From NCBI RefSeq assembly GCF_003019675.1, contig NZ_CP028105.1:2558282-2622281 (forward strand): a stretch of DNA of 64,000 nucleotides. Reading direction: 5' to 3'. The DNA is from Fusobacterium ulcerans (GTDB lineage Bacteria > Fusobacteriota > Fusobacteriia > Fusobacteriales > Fusobacteriaceae). Of this stretch, positions 8,079-16,350 are shown in pieces. The translations under genes were made by a program, and so were the position numbers. The first letter of the stretch is position 1; each line of letters opens with the position of its first letter. Below the pieces are notes generated by a model that had not been told where the DNA came from, made no database searches, and worked only from the letters and a program-made list of their open reading frames with translations.

Positions 8079-9005
8079 ATGAATGAAAAAATATATGATG
8101 TTATAATAATTGGCGGTGGCCCAGCAGGCCTTACAGCTGGAATATATGTTGGAAGATCAAAATTGAGTACATTAATAATTGAAAGCGAAGGGATAGGAAG
8201 TCTTCTTATGGCTCATAAGATAGATAATTATCCAGGATTTCCAGAAGGTATATCTGGAAAAGAACTTTACACTTTAATGAAAAAGCAGGCTGAAAAGTTT
8301 GGAGCTGAATTTTTAAGTGCAACTCTTTTAGGTTTTGATGTATACTCAGACACTGAAAGCAAAATAGTAAAAACAGATAAAGGAAATTTTAAAGCAAAGG
8401 TTGTAATAATAGCAACAGGAACTGGAAAAAATGGAAATAAAAAACTAAAGGGAGAAGAGGAATTTTTAGGTAAAGGGGTATCATATTGTGCTACTTGTGA
8501 TGGAGCTTTTACTAAAAATCTTAATGTATCTCTATTAGGACAGGGAGAAGAAGTCGCAGAAGAAGCACTTTTTCTTACAAAGTTTTCAAAAACTATAAAG
8601 ATATTTGTAAATGAAAAAGAATTTAAATGTCACAAAGATACTTTAGATGCTCTTACTGCTTCTGGAAAAGTAGAAATAATAACAGACGCAAAACTTCTTG
8701 AAATAAAAGGTGGAGAGTATGTAGAGAAGCTTGTGATAGAAAAAGATGGAGAGACAAAAAACTATCCTTCTGACTTTGCATTTCTTTATTTAGGAACTAA
8801 AAACAATACAGAGATGTATGGAGAATTTGCTGATCTGGATAATCAAGGGAATATTGTAACAAAAGATGGATTAAAAATCAATATAGAAGGAATGTATGCA
8901 GCAGGAGATATAAGATCAGGAGTAGTAAGACAAGTGACAACTGCTGTAGCTGATGGGACTGTAGCTGCTATGGAAGCTATCAAGGAAATCTTAAAAAAGA
9001 AATAA
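8079..9005 (+). CDS. Thioredoxin-reductase-like flavoprotein lacking NADPH motifs
   Basis: This 308-residue protein has the two-domain layout of low-molecular-weight thioredoxin reductase. The FAD site is GGGPAG near residue 12, the redox-active pair is C137-A-T-C140, and the FAD-binding C-terminal segment is YAAGDIRSGVVRQVTTAVADG. The second nucleotide domain is abnormal: the usual GGGxSA reads GQGEEV (154-159), and the HRRxxxR stretch that binds the NADPH phosphate is replaced by FVNEKEF (about 176-182). The electron donor may therefore not be NADPH. Ferredoxin-linked flavin thioredoxin reductases are known with this loss. It follows the MBL gene by 20 bp. Confidence 0.85.
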   Translation: MNEKIYDVIIIGGGPAGLTAGIYVGRSKLSTLIIESEGIGSLLMAHKIDNYPGFPEGISGKELYTLMKKQAEKFGAEFLSATLLGFDVYSDTESKIVKTDKGNFKAKVVIIATGTGKNGNKKLKGEEEFLGKGVSYCATCDGAFTKNLNVSLLGQGEEVAEEALFLTKFSKTIKIFVNEKEFKCHKDTLDALTASGKVEIITDAKLLEIKGGEYVEKLVIEKDGETKNYPSDFAFLYLGTKNNTEMYGEFADLDNQGNIVTKDGLKINIEGMYAAGDIRSGVVRQVTTAVADGTVAAMEAIKEILKKK

Positions 9006-9056
9006 AAAAAGAGGAAATTTGATAAAAATATGGTATCTTATAATAAGCCGAAATGT

Positions 9057-9072
9057 GATCCTAAGCAGGATC
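9057..9072 (+). other. Small hairpin upstream of PIN-PhoH gene
   Basis: GATCCT-AAGC-AGGATC forms a 6-bp stem with a tetraloop 22 bp before the PIN-PhoH start codon, just ahead of AAAAAAGGAG. There is no T run after it, so it may be an mRNA 5'-end structure rather than a terminator. Confidence 0.3.
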
Positions 9073-9094
9073 TTAAAAAAGGAGCTGATTACAT

Positions 9095-10402
9095 ATGAGA
9101 AAAACATTCATACTAGATACCAATATACTTATTCATGATCCTTATTGTATTTATAACTTTAGAGGTAATGATGTTATTCTGCCTATCTATGTTATAGAGG
9201 AGATAGATAAGCTTAAAAGAAATCAGAATACAGCTATGCAGGCCAGATTGGCTTCAAGAGTTTTAGATGAAATCAGAAAAGAAGGAAGTCTTTTTAAAGG
9301 AGTAGAGCTGAAAAATGATATATTTTTCAGAGTTGAAATTAAAAATGATATGAATCTTCTGCCAGAAGTTTTAAAAAGAGATATTGTAGACAACTACATT
9401 ATTTCAGTAACACTGGGAATAAAAAAAGATAATCCAGACAAGAGAGTTATAATAGTAACAAAAGATATAAATATGAGAATCAAAGCGGATGCTTTGGGAC
9501 TTGAAGTGGAAGACTATTCTACAGATATGGTAGATTATACAGAACTGTATGATGGATTTTATGAAGTAGAAGTAGACAGCAAGACATTTGGACAATATGA
9601 AAAAAATGGTAAGATGGATTTTGCAGATTTAGGAAGAGAAGATATTGTTCCAACACCAAATTGTTTCTTTAAGTTGAATTGCAAGGGAAATATCCTCACT
9701 GGAAGATATGACAATGGAAAAATCAAAAAGTTTCTTCTTGGAGACAGCAGTGCATGGGGACTTAGAGCAAGAAATGATGAACAGAGATTTGCTATGGATC
9801 TTCTGATGGATGAAAATATAAAGGTAGTTACTCTCGTAGGAGGAGCCGGAACAGGAAAAACGCTTTTAGCCATAGCAACAGGATTGGAATTGGTAGTTGA
9901 AAGAAAAAAATATAAAAAATTATTGATAGCAAGACCAATTATTCCTATGGGTAAAGATCTTGGATACCTTCCAGGAAGTGAAAAAGAGAAATTAAAACCT
10001 TGGATGCAGCCTATCTTTGATAATATAGACTTTCTAAGTGAAGCAAAAGATGATAAAACTGGAGAGAAAGTTGTAGAAGGACTAGAAGCTATGGGTATAT
10101 TAAAAATAGAAGCTCTGACATATATTAGAGGAAGAAGTATACCAAGAGGACTTATTATAATTGATGAGGCACAGAATCTTACTCCATTGGAAATAAAAAC
10201 TATAGTAACAAGAGCTGGAGAAAATACTAAGATGATATTTACAGGTGACCCTCAGCAGATAGATAATCCTTATCTTGATTCTAATACAAATGGATTGACA
10301 TATTTAGCTGACAGGCTGAAAACTGAAGATATTGTAGGACATGTTACTTTGAAAAAAGGTGAAAGATCTAAACTTGCTGAAATAGCAGTAAAATTATTAT
10401 AA
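9095..10402 (+). CDS. PIN domain-PhoH family ATPase (YlaK type)
   Basis: This 435-residue fusion starts with a PIN ribonuclease domain (residues 1-135). Its acidic residues are seen in FILDTNILIHD, YVIEEIDKLK, DIVDNYII and IIVTKDINMR. The C-terminal PhoH P-loop ATPase has Walker A GGAGTGKTLLA around residues 249-258, then LIARPIIPMGKDLGYLPG, and Walker B LIIIDEAQN. PhoH2/YlaK proteins are thought to unwind and cut RNA. The cytoplasmic role in fusobacteria is untested. All acidic PIN residues look intact, so nuclease activity is plausible. A good Shine-Dalgarno sequence (AAGGAG) precedes ATG 9095, and a terminator follows. Confidence 0.93.
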   Translation: MRKTFILDTNILIHDPYCIYNFRGNDVILPIYVIEEIDKLKRNQNTAMQARLASRVLDEIRKEGSLFKGVELKNDIFFRVEIKNDMNLLPEVLKRDIVDNYIISVTLGIKKDNPDKRVIIVTKDINMRIKADALGLEVEDYSTDMVDYTELYDGFYEVEVDSKTFGQYEKNGKMDFADLGREDIVPTPNCFFKLNCKGNILTGRYDNGKIKKFLLGDSSAWGLRARNDEQRFAMDLLMDENIKVVTLVGGAGTGKTLLAIATGLELVVERKKYKKLLIARPIIPMGKDLGYLPGSEKEKLKPWMQPIFDNIDFLSEAKDDKTGEKVVEGLEAMGILKIEALTYIRGRSIPRGLIIIDEAQNLTPLEIKTIVTRAGENTKMIFTGDPQQIDNPYLDSNTNGLTYLADRLKTEDIVGHVTLKKGERSKLAEIAVKLL

Positions 10403-10418
10403 AATTTTAAATAACAGG

Positions 10419-10440
10419 GGCAGTCATTTGGCTGCCTTTT
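10419..10440 (+). terminator. Terminator after PIN-PhoH gene
   Basis: GGCAGTC (10419-10425) pairs with GGCTGCC (10430-10436) through seven pairs, one of them G-U, with an ATTT loop and a T-rich tail. Confidence 0.75.
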
Positions 10441-10519
10441 ACTTTATCTAAATTATTTTAAGAATAAAAGAAGTGTTTAGAAACAAATATTTTTTTAGGA
10501 CAAATTCATAATTCTATTG

Positions 10520-10525
10520 TATAAT
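10520..10525 (+). promoter_or_regulatory. -10 box upstream of DUF4253 gene
   Basis: TATAAT at 10520-10525 predicts transcription starting near 10532. That would leave an ATG at 10532 with no leader and supports the ATG at 10559 instead. The -35 region is weak. Confidence 0.45.
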
Positions 10526-10558
10526 TAATACATGTATAAAAAAGCTCCAGGAGGGAAA

Positions 10559-11299
10559 ATGACTAGTAATTGCCAAGAAATATTGAGATTTTTAAATTGC
10601 AAATATGAAATATTTGAAGATGAAGAAAACAACAATGTAATAATGAGAAGATATAAGGAATTGAAAGAAATAGGAAAAAAGGAAAATTTTACACCATTAA
10701 TAATAGTCCCAAGTGATATTTTAGCAGAGACTCTTAGTTTTATATATGAAGATTATGATGTGGAAGAATCTCAAAATGGAATAAAAGAATTTCGGGAAAA
10801 AGCTTTAAAAGAAGCAGAAAGCATAGATGTATCAGAATTTTTGAAAGAACGTTTTGACGAATACAGCGATATGCATAATGGTGATGATGTAACTGGAAAC
10901 TTTAAATACAGTGAACCGTCAAATGAGTTTATAACATTTGCTGATGCTGATGAAATACCCTTTCCAGAGGTTGTAATAGTAAAAATACCTGAGTCTGAGC
11001 CTTGGAAAGCAGCAGTTTGGCTTCCTATGGGGGGATTCAATGACTGCCCCACACCAGCAGAGCAGGCAGCAGTTTTTAAATTCTGGTATGAGAAATATGG
11101 TGCTGTGCCTGGAGCTGTGACATATGACAACTGGGAATTATATGTGGATAAACCTTTAAAAGAAAATGAAGAACTTGAAGAATTAGCAGAGGAACAATTT
11201 GCCTTTTGTTACGACATAGTTATGCAGGGATGCGGGGATATTCGTTCTCTTGCAAGCTGTCTTAGAAATTCTCATGTATGGTATTTTTGGTGGGATTAA
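10559..11299 (+). CDS. DUF4253 domain protein
   Basis: This 246-residue soluble protein ends with the features of DUF4253, notably WLPMGGFNDCPTPAEQ, then a region around WYEKYGAVPGAVTYDNWEL and a tryptophan-rich extreme C-terminus (VWYFWWD). No enzymatic activity is established for the domain. The N-terminal half is Glu/Lys-rich and not conserved in any way I recognise. I chose ATG 10559 because AGGAGGG (10549-10555) precedes it and the nearest promoter starts transcription near 10532. It is monocistronic, between two terminator/promoter boundaries. Similar proteins are often linked to polymorphic toxin immunity families, but nothing here supports that link. Confidence 0.8.
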   Translation: MTSNCQEILRFLNCKYEIFEDEENNNVIMRRYKELKEIGKKENFTPLIIVPSDILAETLSFIYEDYDVEESQNGIKEFREKALKEAESIDVSEFLKERFDEYSDMHNGDDVTGNFKYSEPSNEFITFADADEIPFPEVVIVKIPESEPWKAAVWLPMGGFNDCPTPAEQAAVFKFWYEKYGAVPGAVTYDNWELYVDKPLKENEELEELAEEQFAFCYDIVMQGCGDIRSLASCLRNSHVWYFWWD

Positions 11300-11334
11300 A
11301 ATAAAAGTTTATACTTTAATATTTTAACTATCTG

Positions 11335-11343
11335 TGATATAAT
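11335..11343 (+). promoter_or_regulatory. Extended -10 promoter of secG
   Basis: TGATATAAT (11335-11343) is an extended -10 element 43 bp before the secG ATG. The same TGATATAAT form recurs upstream of rapZ and the Rrf2 gene. Confidence 0.6.
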
Positions 11344-11385
11344 TTATTGTATTTAATATAAGAGAAGAAGTTTAGGAGGAGAATT

Positions 11386-11610
11386 ATGGAAACATTATTT
11401 ACGATAATGCTTTTTATATTTGCTATAGCGCTTATAATATTAGTGCTTATACAGCCTGATAGGAGCCACGGAATGTCAGCAAGCATGGGAATGGGAGCTT
11501 CAAATACTGTGTTTGGAATATCAAAAGACGGTGGGCCTTTAGCTAAAGCAACTCAAGTAGTTGCAGTACTATTTATTGTCAGTGCACTTTTATTATACTT
11601 AGTAAAATAG
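11386..11610 (+). CDS. secG: Preprotein translocase subunit SecG
   Basis: This 74-residue inner-membrane protein assists SecYE in protein export. It has the standard SecG layout: an N-terminal membrane helix (about residues 4-22), a glycine/serine-rich cytoplasmic loop (MSASMGMGASNTVFG), and a second membrane helix at the C-terminus (about 53-73). The short length is normal for the family. GGAGG lies directly upstream of the ATG. It is a single-gene transcript bounded by its own promoter and a strong terminator. Confidence 0.93.
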   Translation: METLFTIMLFIFAIALIILVLIQPDRSHGMSASMGMGASNTVFGISKDGGPLAKATQVVAVLFIVSALLLYLVK

Positions 11611-11619
11611 AAGGAAGAG

Positions 11620-11648
11620 GCGTATTGTTTTATCAATACGCTTTTTTT
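11620..11648 (+). terminator. Strong terminator after secG
   Basis: GCGTATTG (11620-11627) pairs with CAATACGC (11634-11641), with a 6-nt loop, and is followed by seven T residues. Confidence 0.92.
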
Positions 11649-11675
11649 GTCAAAAAATAAAATGGTTGTGATGAG

Positions 11676-12905
11676 ATGAATCTATTTGAAAGTAATTATG
11701 ATAAAATAAAGCCTTTAGCTCTAAGACTCAGACCTACTAATTTAGATGATTTTATAGGTCAGGAAAAAATATTGGGAAAAGGTGGAGTTTTAAGAAAATT
11801 AATAGAGAAACAGAGCATATCAAATTCTATTTTTTTTGGACCACCAGGATGTGGAAAAAGTTCACTGGGAGAGATAATCTCTAAAACTCTTGACAGTAAC
11901 TTTGAAACTCTAAATGCAACTGTTGCCAGTCTTAACGACCTGCGTGAGATTGTAGAGAAAGCCAAGAAAAATCTTGAATTTTATGGTAAAAAAACTATCC
12001 TGTTTTTAGATGAGATACATAGATTCAACAAACTTCAGCAGGACGCACTTCTTTCATACTGCGAGTCAGGAATACTGACTCTTATAGGAGCTACTACAGA
12101 AAATCCTTATTACAGTCTGAACAACGCTTTATTATCAAGAGTGATGATATTTGAGTTCAAATCTTTGAGCAGAGATAATATCAGAGAAATACTTGAAAAA
12201 GGAGTAAAGTATATAGGACTGGAAGAAAAGATATCAAAGGAAGTAATAGAGTGTATACTGGATATTTCACAAGGAGACAGCAGAATAGCCATAAACTATC
12301 TGGAACTTTATCAAAATAGCTGTATGGATTTAGAAGATGAAGAAGTTCTGGATATATTCAGACAGAGGCAGTCTTCGTATCATAAAGCAGAAGATAAATA
12401 TAATTTAATATCAGCTTTGATTAAGAGTATGAGAGGAAGTGATCCTGATGCAGCTCTTTACTGGCTGGGAAGACTTCTCCATGGAGGAGAGGATCCAAGA
12501 TATATAGCAAGAAGAATAATGATACATGCCAGTGAAGATGTAGGGATGGCAAATCCAGAAGCTATGCTTATAGCCAGCAGTGCAATGGCAGCCAGTGAAA
12601 AAATAGGTATGCCCGAAGTAAAAATAATACTTGCTCAGGCGGTAATATATCTTTCTATATCTACAAAGAGCAACTCATGCTATATGGGAATAAATAAAGT
12701 AATGGAAGATATAGAAAAAGGAGATATGGAAACAGTACCTTTGACTATATGCCATAATGCAAAAGGATACAAATATCCTCACGACTATGCTGGAAACTTT
12801 GTAAAGCAGAATTATACTGCTAAAAAGAGAGAGTACTATGTCCCTGGGGATAATAAAAATGAGAAACTTATAAAAGAAAAAATGGAAAAACTATGGGGAA
12901 AATAA
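11676..12905 (+). CDS. rarA: Replication-associated recombination protein RarA (MgsA), AAA+ ATPase
   Basis: This 409-residue AAA+ ATPase acts at stalled replication forks with SSB. It has an RPTNLDDFIGQ N-terminus, Walker A FGPPGCGKSS near residue 55, Walker B LFLDEIHRFNK, sensor 1 IGATTENPYYSLNNALLSR, and the C-terminal tetramerisation region beginning near YHKAEDKYNLISALIKS. The ending (YKYPHDY, later YYVPGDN) is family-typical. Length is close to E. coli RarA (447) but slightly short. It starts an apparent operon with hisS 17 bp downstream and then aspS. Its own Shine-Dalgarno sequence is weak. Confidence 0.95.
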   Translation: MNLFESNYDKIKPLALRLRPTNLDDFIGQEKILGKGGVLRKLIEKQSISNSIFFGPPGCGKSSLGEIISKTLDSNFETLNATVASLNDLREIVEKAKKNLEFYGKKTILFLDEIHRFNKLQQDALLSYCESGILTLIGATTENPYYSLNNALLSRVMIFEFKSLSRDNIREILEKGVKYIGLEEKISKEVIECILDISQGDSRIAINYLELYQNSCMDLEDEEVLDIFRQRQSSYHKAEDKYNLISALIKSMRGSDPDAALYWLGRLLHGGEDPRYIARRIMIHASEDVGMANPEAMLIASSAMAASEKIGMPEVKIILAQAVIYLSISTKSNSCYMGINKVMEDIEKGDMETVPLTICHNAKGYKYPHDYAGNFVKQNYTAKKREYYVPGDNKNEKLIKEKMEKLWGK

Positions 12906-12922
12906 TATAAGAGGTGAGAATA

Positions 12923-14170
12923 ATGAAGCTTATAAAAGCTGTTAGAGGAACTAAAGATATCTATGGAGAAGAGGCAGTAAAATATACATACATATCTAAA
13001 ATGGCTCAGGAAGTATTTGAAAATTATGGGTATACATATATAAAAACTCCAATATTTGAAGAAACTGATCTGTTCAAAAGAGGAATTGGAGAAGGAACTG
13101 ATGTTGTAGAGAAAGAAATGTATACATTTAAAGACAGAGGGGAAAGAAGTATAACTCTAAGACCAGAAAACACTGCATCAGTAGTAAGATCATATCTTGA
13201 GAATGGTATCTATGGAAAAGAAGAGGTAACAAGATATTATTACAATGGATCAATGTTCAGATATGAAAGACCACAAGCTGGAAGACAGAGAGAATTCAAC
13301 CAGATAGGGGTAGAAGTATTAGGAGAAAGTTCACCTATATTAGATGCAGAAGTAATAGCAATGAGTTATACACTTCTTGAAAAATTAGGAATAAGTGATC
13401 TTGAAGTTCATATTAACTCAGTTGGAACAACAGCTTCTCGTACACAGTACAGAGAAAAATTGTTAAATTTTCTTAACCCTATTAAAGAAGAATTATGTGA
13501 AGACTGCCAAATGAGAATGGAAAAAAACCCACTAAGAGTCCTTGACTGTAAAGTAGAAAAATGTAAAGAGCTTACAAAAGAAGCTCCTAGTATAATAGAT
13601 TCTCTTACAGAAGAAGAAAGAGCTCATTATGAAGATGTAAAAAAATATCTTGATATTTTTGGAATAAAATATGTTGAAGATCCAAAATTAGTAAGAGGGC
13701 TTGATTATTATTCAAGTACAGTTTATGAAATAGTTACTAATAAACTTGGAGCACAGGGAACTGTATTAGGAGGAGGAAGATATGACAATCTTCTGAAACA
13801 GTTAGGTGACAAGGATATTCCAGCAGTAGGATTTGCAGCTGGAGTGGAAAGAATGATGATGTTGTTGGAAGAATATCCTAGCAACAGTCCTGATGTCTAT
13901 GTAGCTTGGCTTGGAGATGAAGCAAAAGATTTTGGTATAAAAATAACTAAAGTATTGAGAGATGCAGGAGTAAAAACTTTTGTAGACTTCAATTCTAAAG
14001 GTATGAAATCTCACATGAAAAAAGCTGATAAACTTGGAGTAAAATATTGTATAATAGCTGGAGAAGATGAAATTAATAAAGGAACAGTTGTTTTAAAAGA
14101 TTTTGCTAACAGAACTCAGGAAGAGTTATCATTTGAAAAAGCAATGGAAATAATTAAAGAATCTAGATAG
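12923..14170 (+). CDS. hisS: Histidyl-tRNA synthetase
   Basis: This class II synthetase charges tRNA-His. It has motif 1 around YIKTPIFEETDLFKRGIGE, motif 2 (MFRYERPQAGRQREFNQ), the histidine-specific loop GLDYYSSTVYEI, and motif 3 (AVGFAAGVERMMML). A C-terminal anticodon-binding domain starts near residue 320. It is 415 residues, normal for the bacterial enzyme. A GTG nine bases upstream is part of the Shine-Dalgarno sequence (GAGGTGAG), so ATG 12923 is the start. It lies between rarA and aspS. No T-box leader precedes it. Confidence 0.97.
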   Translation: MKLIKAVRGTKDIYGEEAVKYTYISKMAQEVFENYGYTYIKTPIFEETDLFKRGIGEGTDVVEKEMYTFKDRGERSITLRPENTASVVRSYLENGIYGKEEVTRYYYNGSMFRYERPQAGRQREFNQIGVEVLGESSPILDAEVIAMSYTLLEKLGISDLEVHINSVGTTASRTQYREKLLNFLNPIKEELCEDCQMRMEKNPLRVLDCKVEKCKELTKEAPSIIDSLTEEERAHYEDVKKYLDIFGIKYVEDPKLVRGLDYYSSTVYEIVTNKLGAQGTVLGGGRYDNLLKQLGDKDIPAVGFAAGVERMMMLLEEYPSNSPDVYVAWLGDEAKDFGIKITKVLRDAGVKTFVDFNSKGMKSHMKKADKLGVKYCIIAGEDEINKGTVVLKDFANRTQEELSFEKAMEIIKESR

Positions 14171-14197
14171 AGGAAAAATTTTAAGGAGAGGATAGTT

Positions 14198-15985
14198 ATG
14201 ATTTATAAAACTCATAATTTAGGTGAATTGAGAAAAGAGAATATAGGACAGGAAGTAATTCTTTCTGGTTGGGTAGACACAAAGAGAGACCTTGGTGGGT
14301 TGACTTTTGTGGATATGAGAGACAGAGAAGGAAAAACACAGGTCATCTTTGACATAGATGTAGCGCCTAAAGATGTAGTTGAGCAGGCTCAAAAACTTAA
14401 AAATGAATCAGTTATAAGAATAGTTGGAGAAGTAAAAGAAAGACAAAGTAAAAATCCAAATATGCCTACAGGAGATATAGAAGTTTTTGCTAAAGAACTT
14501 ACAGTATTAAACAGCTGTGATGTTCTTCCTTTCCAAATCTCAGGAATAGATGATAATCTTAATGAAAATATCAGATTGAAATATAGATATCTTGATATCA
14601 GAAGATCAAGAATGCTTCATAACCTTAAAATGAGACATAAAATGATTATGGCAATAAGAAACTACATGGATAAAGAAGGATTCTTGGATATAGATACTCC
14701 TTTACTTACAAAATCTACACCTGAGGGAGCTAGAGACTTCCTAGTTCCATGCAGAATAAGCCCAGGAGACTTCTATGCACTTCCACAATCACCACAATTA
14801 TTCAAACAATTATTGATGATTGGGGGAATAGAAAGATATTTCCAATTAGCTAAATGTTTCAGAGATGAAGACCTTAGAGCAGACAGACAATTTGAATTTG
14901 TACAATTGGATATAGAGATGTCTTTCGTAACTATGGAAGATGTAATGAGAACTATAGAAGGACTTGCTAAAGATGTATTTACTGCTATTACTGGAGAAGA
15001 GGTTAACTATACTTTCCAAAAAATGCCTTATGCAGAAGCAATGTCAAGATTTGGTTCTGATAAACCAGATATTAGATTTGGTGTAGAACTTAAAGATTTA
15101 ACTGAAATAGTAAGAAATTCAGGATTTAAAGCTTTCCAAGAAACTGTAGCAAATGGCGGAATAGTAAAAGCTGTAGTTGCACCTCAGGGAGCAGAGAGAT
15201 TCTCTAGAAAAATTATTGGAGAATATGAAGAGCATGCTAAAAGATATTTTGGTGCTAAAGGAATGGCTTACATAAAAATAACTGAAGAGGGTATAAACTC
15301 TCCAATAGCTAAATTCCTTTCAGAAGATGAAATGAAAGCTATAGTAGAAACAACAGGAGCTGTAAAAGGAGATATCATCCTTATTATAGCTGACAAAGCA
15401 AAAGTAGTATATGGAGCTTTAGGAGCTATCAGAACTAGAATAGGAAAAGAATTTAATCTTATCAATCCTGACGAATTTAAATTCCTATGGGTAGTAGATT
15501 TCCCTATGTTCCAATATGATGAGGAAGAGAAAAGATATAAGGCTGAGCATCATCCATTCACTTCAATAAAAGATGAAGATTTAAATGCTTTCTTAAATGG
15601 ACAAACTGAAAATATCAGAACTAATACATATGACATGGTACTTAATGGATTTGAAATTGGTGGAGGTTCTATCAGAATATTCAATCCAGAAATTCAATCT
15701 AAAGTATTTGACAGATTAGGACTTACACCTGAAGAAGCTAAGACTAAATTTGGATTCTTCCTTGATGCATTTAAATATGGAGCACCACCTCATGGAGGGC
15801 TTGCATTTGGATTAGACAGATGGCTGATGGTAATGCTTAAAGAAAATTCTATAAGAGACGTTATTCCATTCCCTAAAACAAATAAAGGACAATGTCTAAT
15901 GACAGAAGCTCCTGGAGAAGTGGATGATGGGCAGTTGGAAGAATTATATTTAAAAAGTACTTATGTAGAAGAAAAAAATCAATAA
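14198..15985 (+). CDS. aspS: Aspartyl-tRNA synthetase, bacterial type
   Basis: This 595-residue class II synthetase has the N-terminal OB anticodon-binding domain (about 15-105), motif 1, motif 2 ([19 protein letters not shown]), the bacterial GAD insertion around residues 290-400, and motif 3 ([14 protein letters not shown]). The large insertion marks the bacterial rather than archaeal type. Whether it is discriminating or also charges tRNA-Asn cannot be decided without gatCAB context, which is not in this window. AAGGAG precedes ATG 14198. It closes the rarA-hisS-aspS run, before the 6S-like RNA gene. Confidence 0.97.
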   Translation: MIYKTHNLGELRKENIGQEVILSGWVDTKRDLGGLTFVDMRDREGKTQVIFDIDVAPKDVVEQAQKLKNESVIRIVGEVKERQSKNPNMPTGDIEVFAKELTVLNSCDVLPFQISGIDDNLNENIRLKYRYLDIRRSRMLHNLKMRHKMIMAIRNYMDKEGFLDIDTPLLTKSTPEGARDFLVPCRISPGDFYALPQSPQLFKQLLMIGGIERYFQLAKCFRDEDLRADRQFEFVQLDIEMSFVTMEDVMRTIEGLAKDVFTAITGEEVNYTFQKMPYAEAMSRFGSDKPDIRFGVELKDLTEIVRNSGFKAFQETVANGGIVKAVVAPQGAERFSRKIIGEYEEHAKRYFGAKGMAYIKITEEGINSPIAKFLSEDEMKAIVETTGAVKGDIILIIADKAKVVYGALGAIRTRIGKEFNLINPDEFKFLWVVDFPMFQYDEEEKRYKAEHHPFTSIKDEDLNAFLNGQTENIRTNTYDMVLNGFEIGGGSIRIFNPEIQSKVFDRLGLTPEEAKTKFGFFLDAFKYGAPPHGGLAFGLDRWLMVMLKENSIRDVIPFPKTNKGQCLMTEAPGEVDDGQLEELYLKSTYVEEKNQ

Positions 15986-16029
15986 TTATAGAAAAAACGA
16001 ATTATTGAATAAAAAAGAACTTTAAAATG

Positions 16030-16058
16030 TTGAAAAAAAAATAAAATAATGATATAAT
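16030..16058 (+). promoter_or_regulatory. Strong sigma-70 promoter of the 6S-like RNA
   Basis: TTGAAA (16030-16035) and TATAAT (16053-16058) are separated by exactly 17 bp, giving a start near 16065 and no coding frame downstream until argS at 16351. Confidence 0.85.
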
Positions 16059-16064
16059 TCCATT

Positions 16065-16302
16065 ATAAGAATAAATGTTTCTGACCTACTCGCTATTTTC
16101 ACGAGGTTTTGGGCCTAATGTCGTCATGGGGTTGGCGCTGTATATAGTAACTCAGCAAAGTCACGATCATCTTAAAGCTTAAGTTGTTTTACGGACTCTG
16201 TATGCTTTATATAACTGACTACCACTTTTGGGTTTGGCGACTAAAACTGTACTGAAGGCGGTAGGTTGGAGTTATTCTTTTGGGACTTTGTGTCCCTTTT
16301 TT
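16065..16302 (+). ncRNA. ssrS: Structured small RNA, probable 6S RNA
   Basis: A strong promoter and a terminator (GGGAC at 16282-16286, GTCCC at 16292-16296, then six T) delimit an RNA of about 235 nt with no reading frame. The ends pair in a long closing stem: 16079-16093 (UUCUGACCUACUCGC) with 16258-16271 (GCGGUAGGUUGGAG). A small apical hairpin CUUAA-AGC-UUAAG lies near the middle, so the whole forms a rod. The 3' strand contains CUAAAACUG, like the conserved 3' side of the 6S central bubble. 6S RNA mimics an open promoter and sequesters RNA polymerase. A T-box leader for argS was considered, but its conserved TGGNACC is absent. The RNA gene is well supported; the 6S identity is moderate. 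Confidence 0.6.
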
Positions 16303-16350
16303 ATTTGACTGATATTTTGAAGAGAAATAAATAAAGTGTGAGGTGGAATA

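Noticed and set aside
16065..16302. T-box riboswitch leader of argS
   Set aside because: The position before a tRNA synthetase and the terminator suggested it, but the conserved TGGNACC antiterminator bulge and AGTA box are absent, and the ends pair in a closed rod instead.
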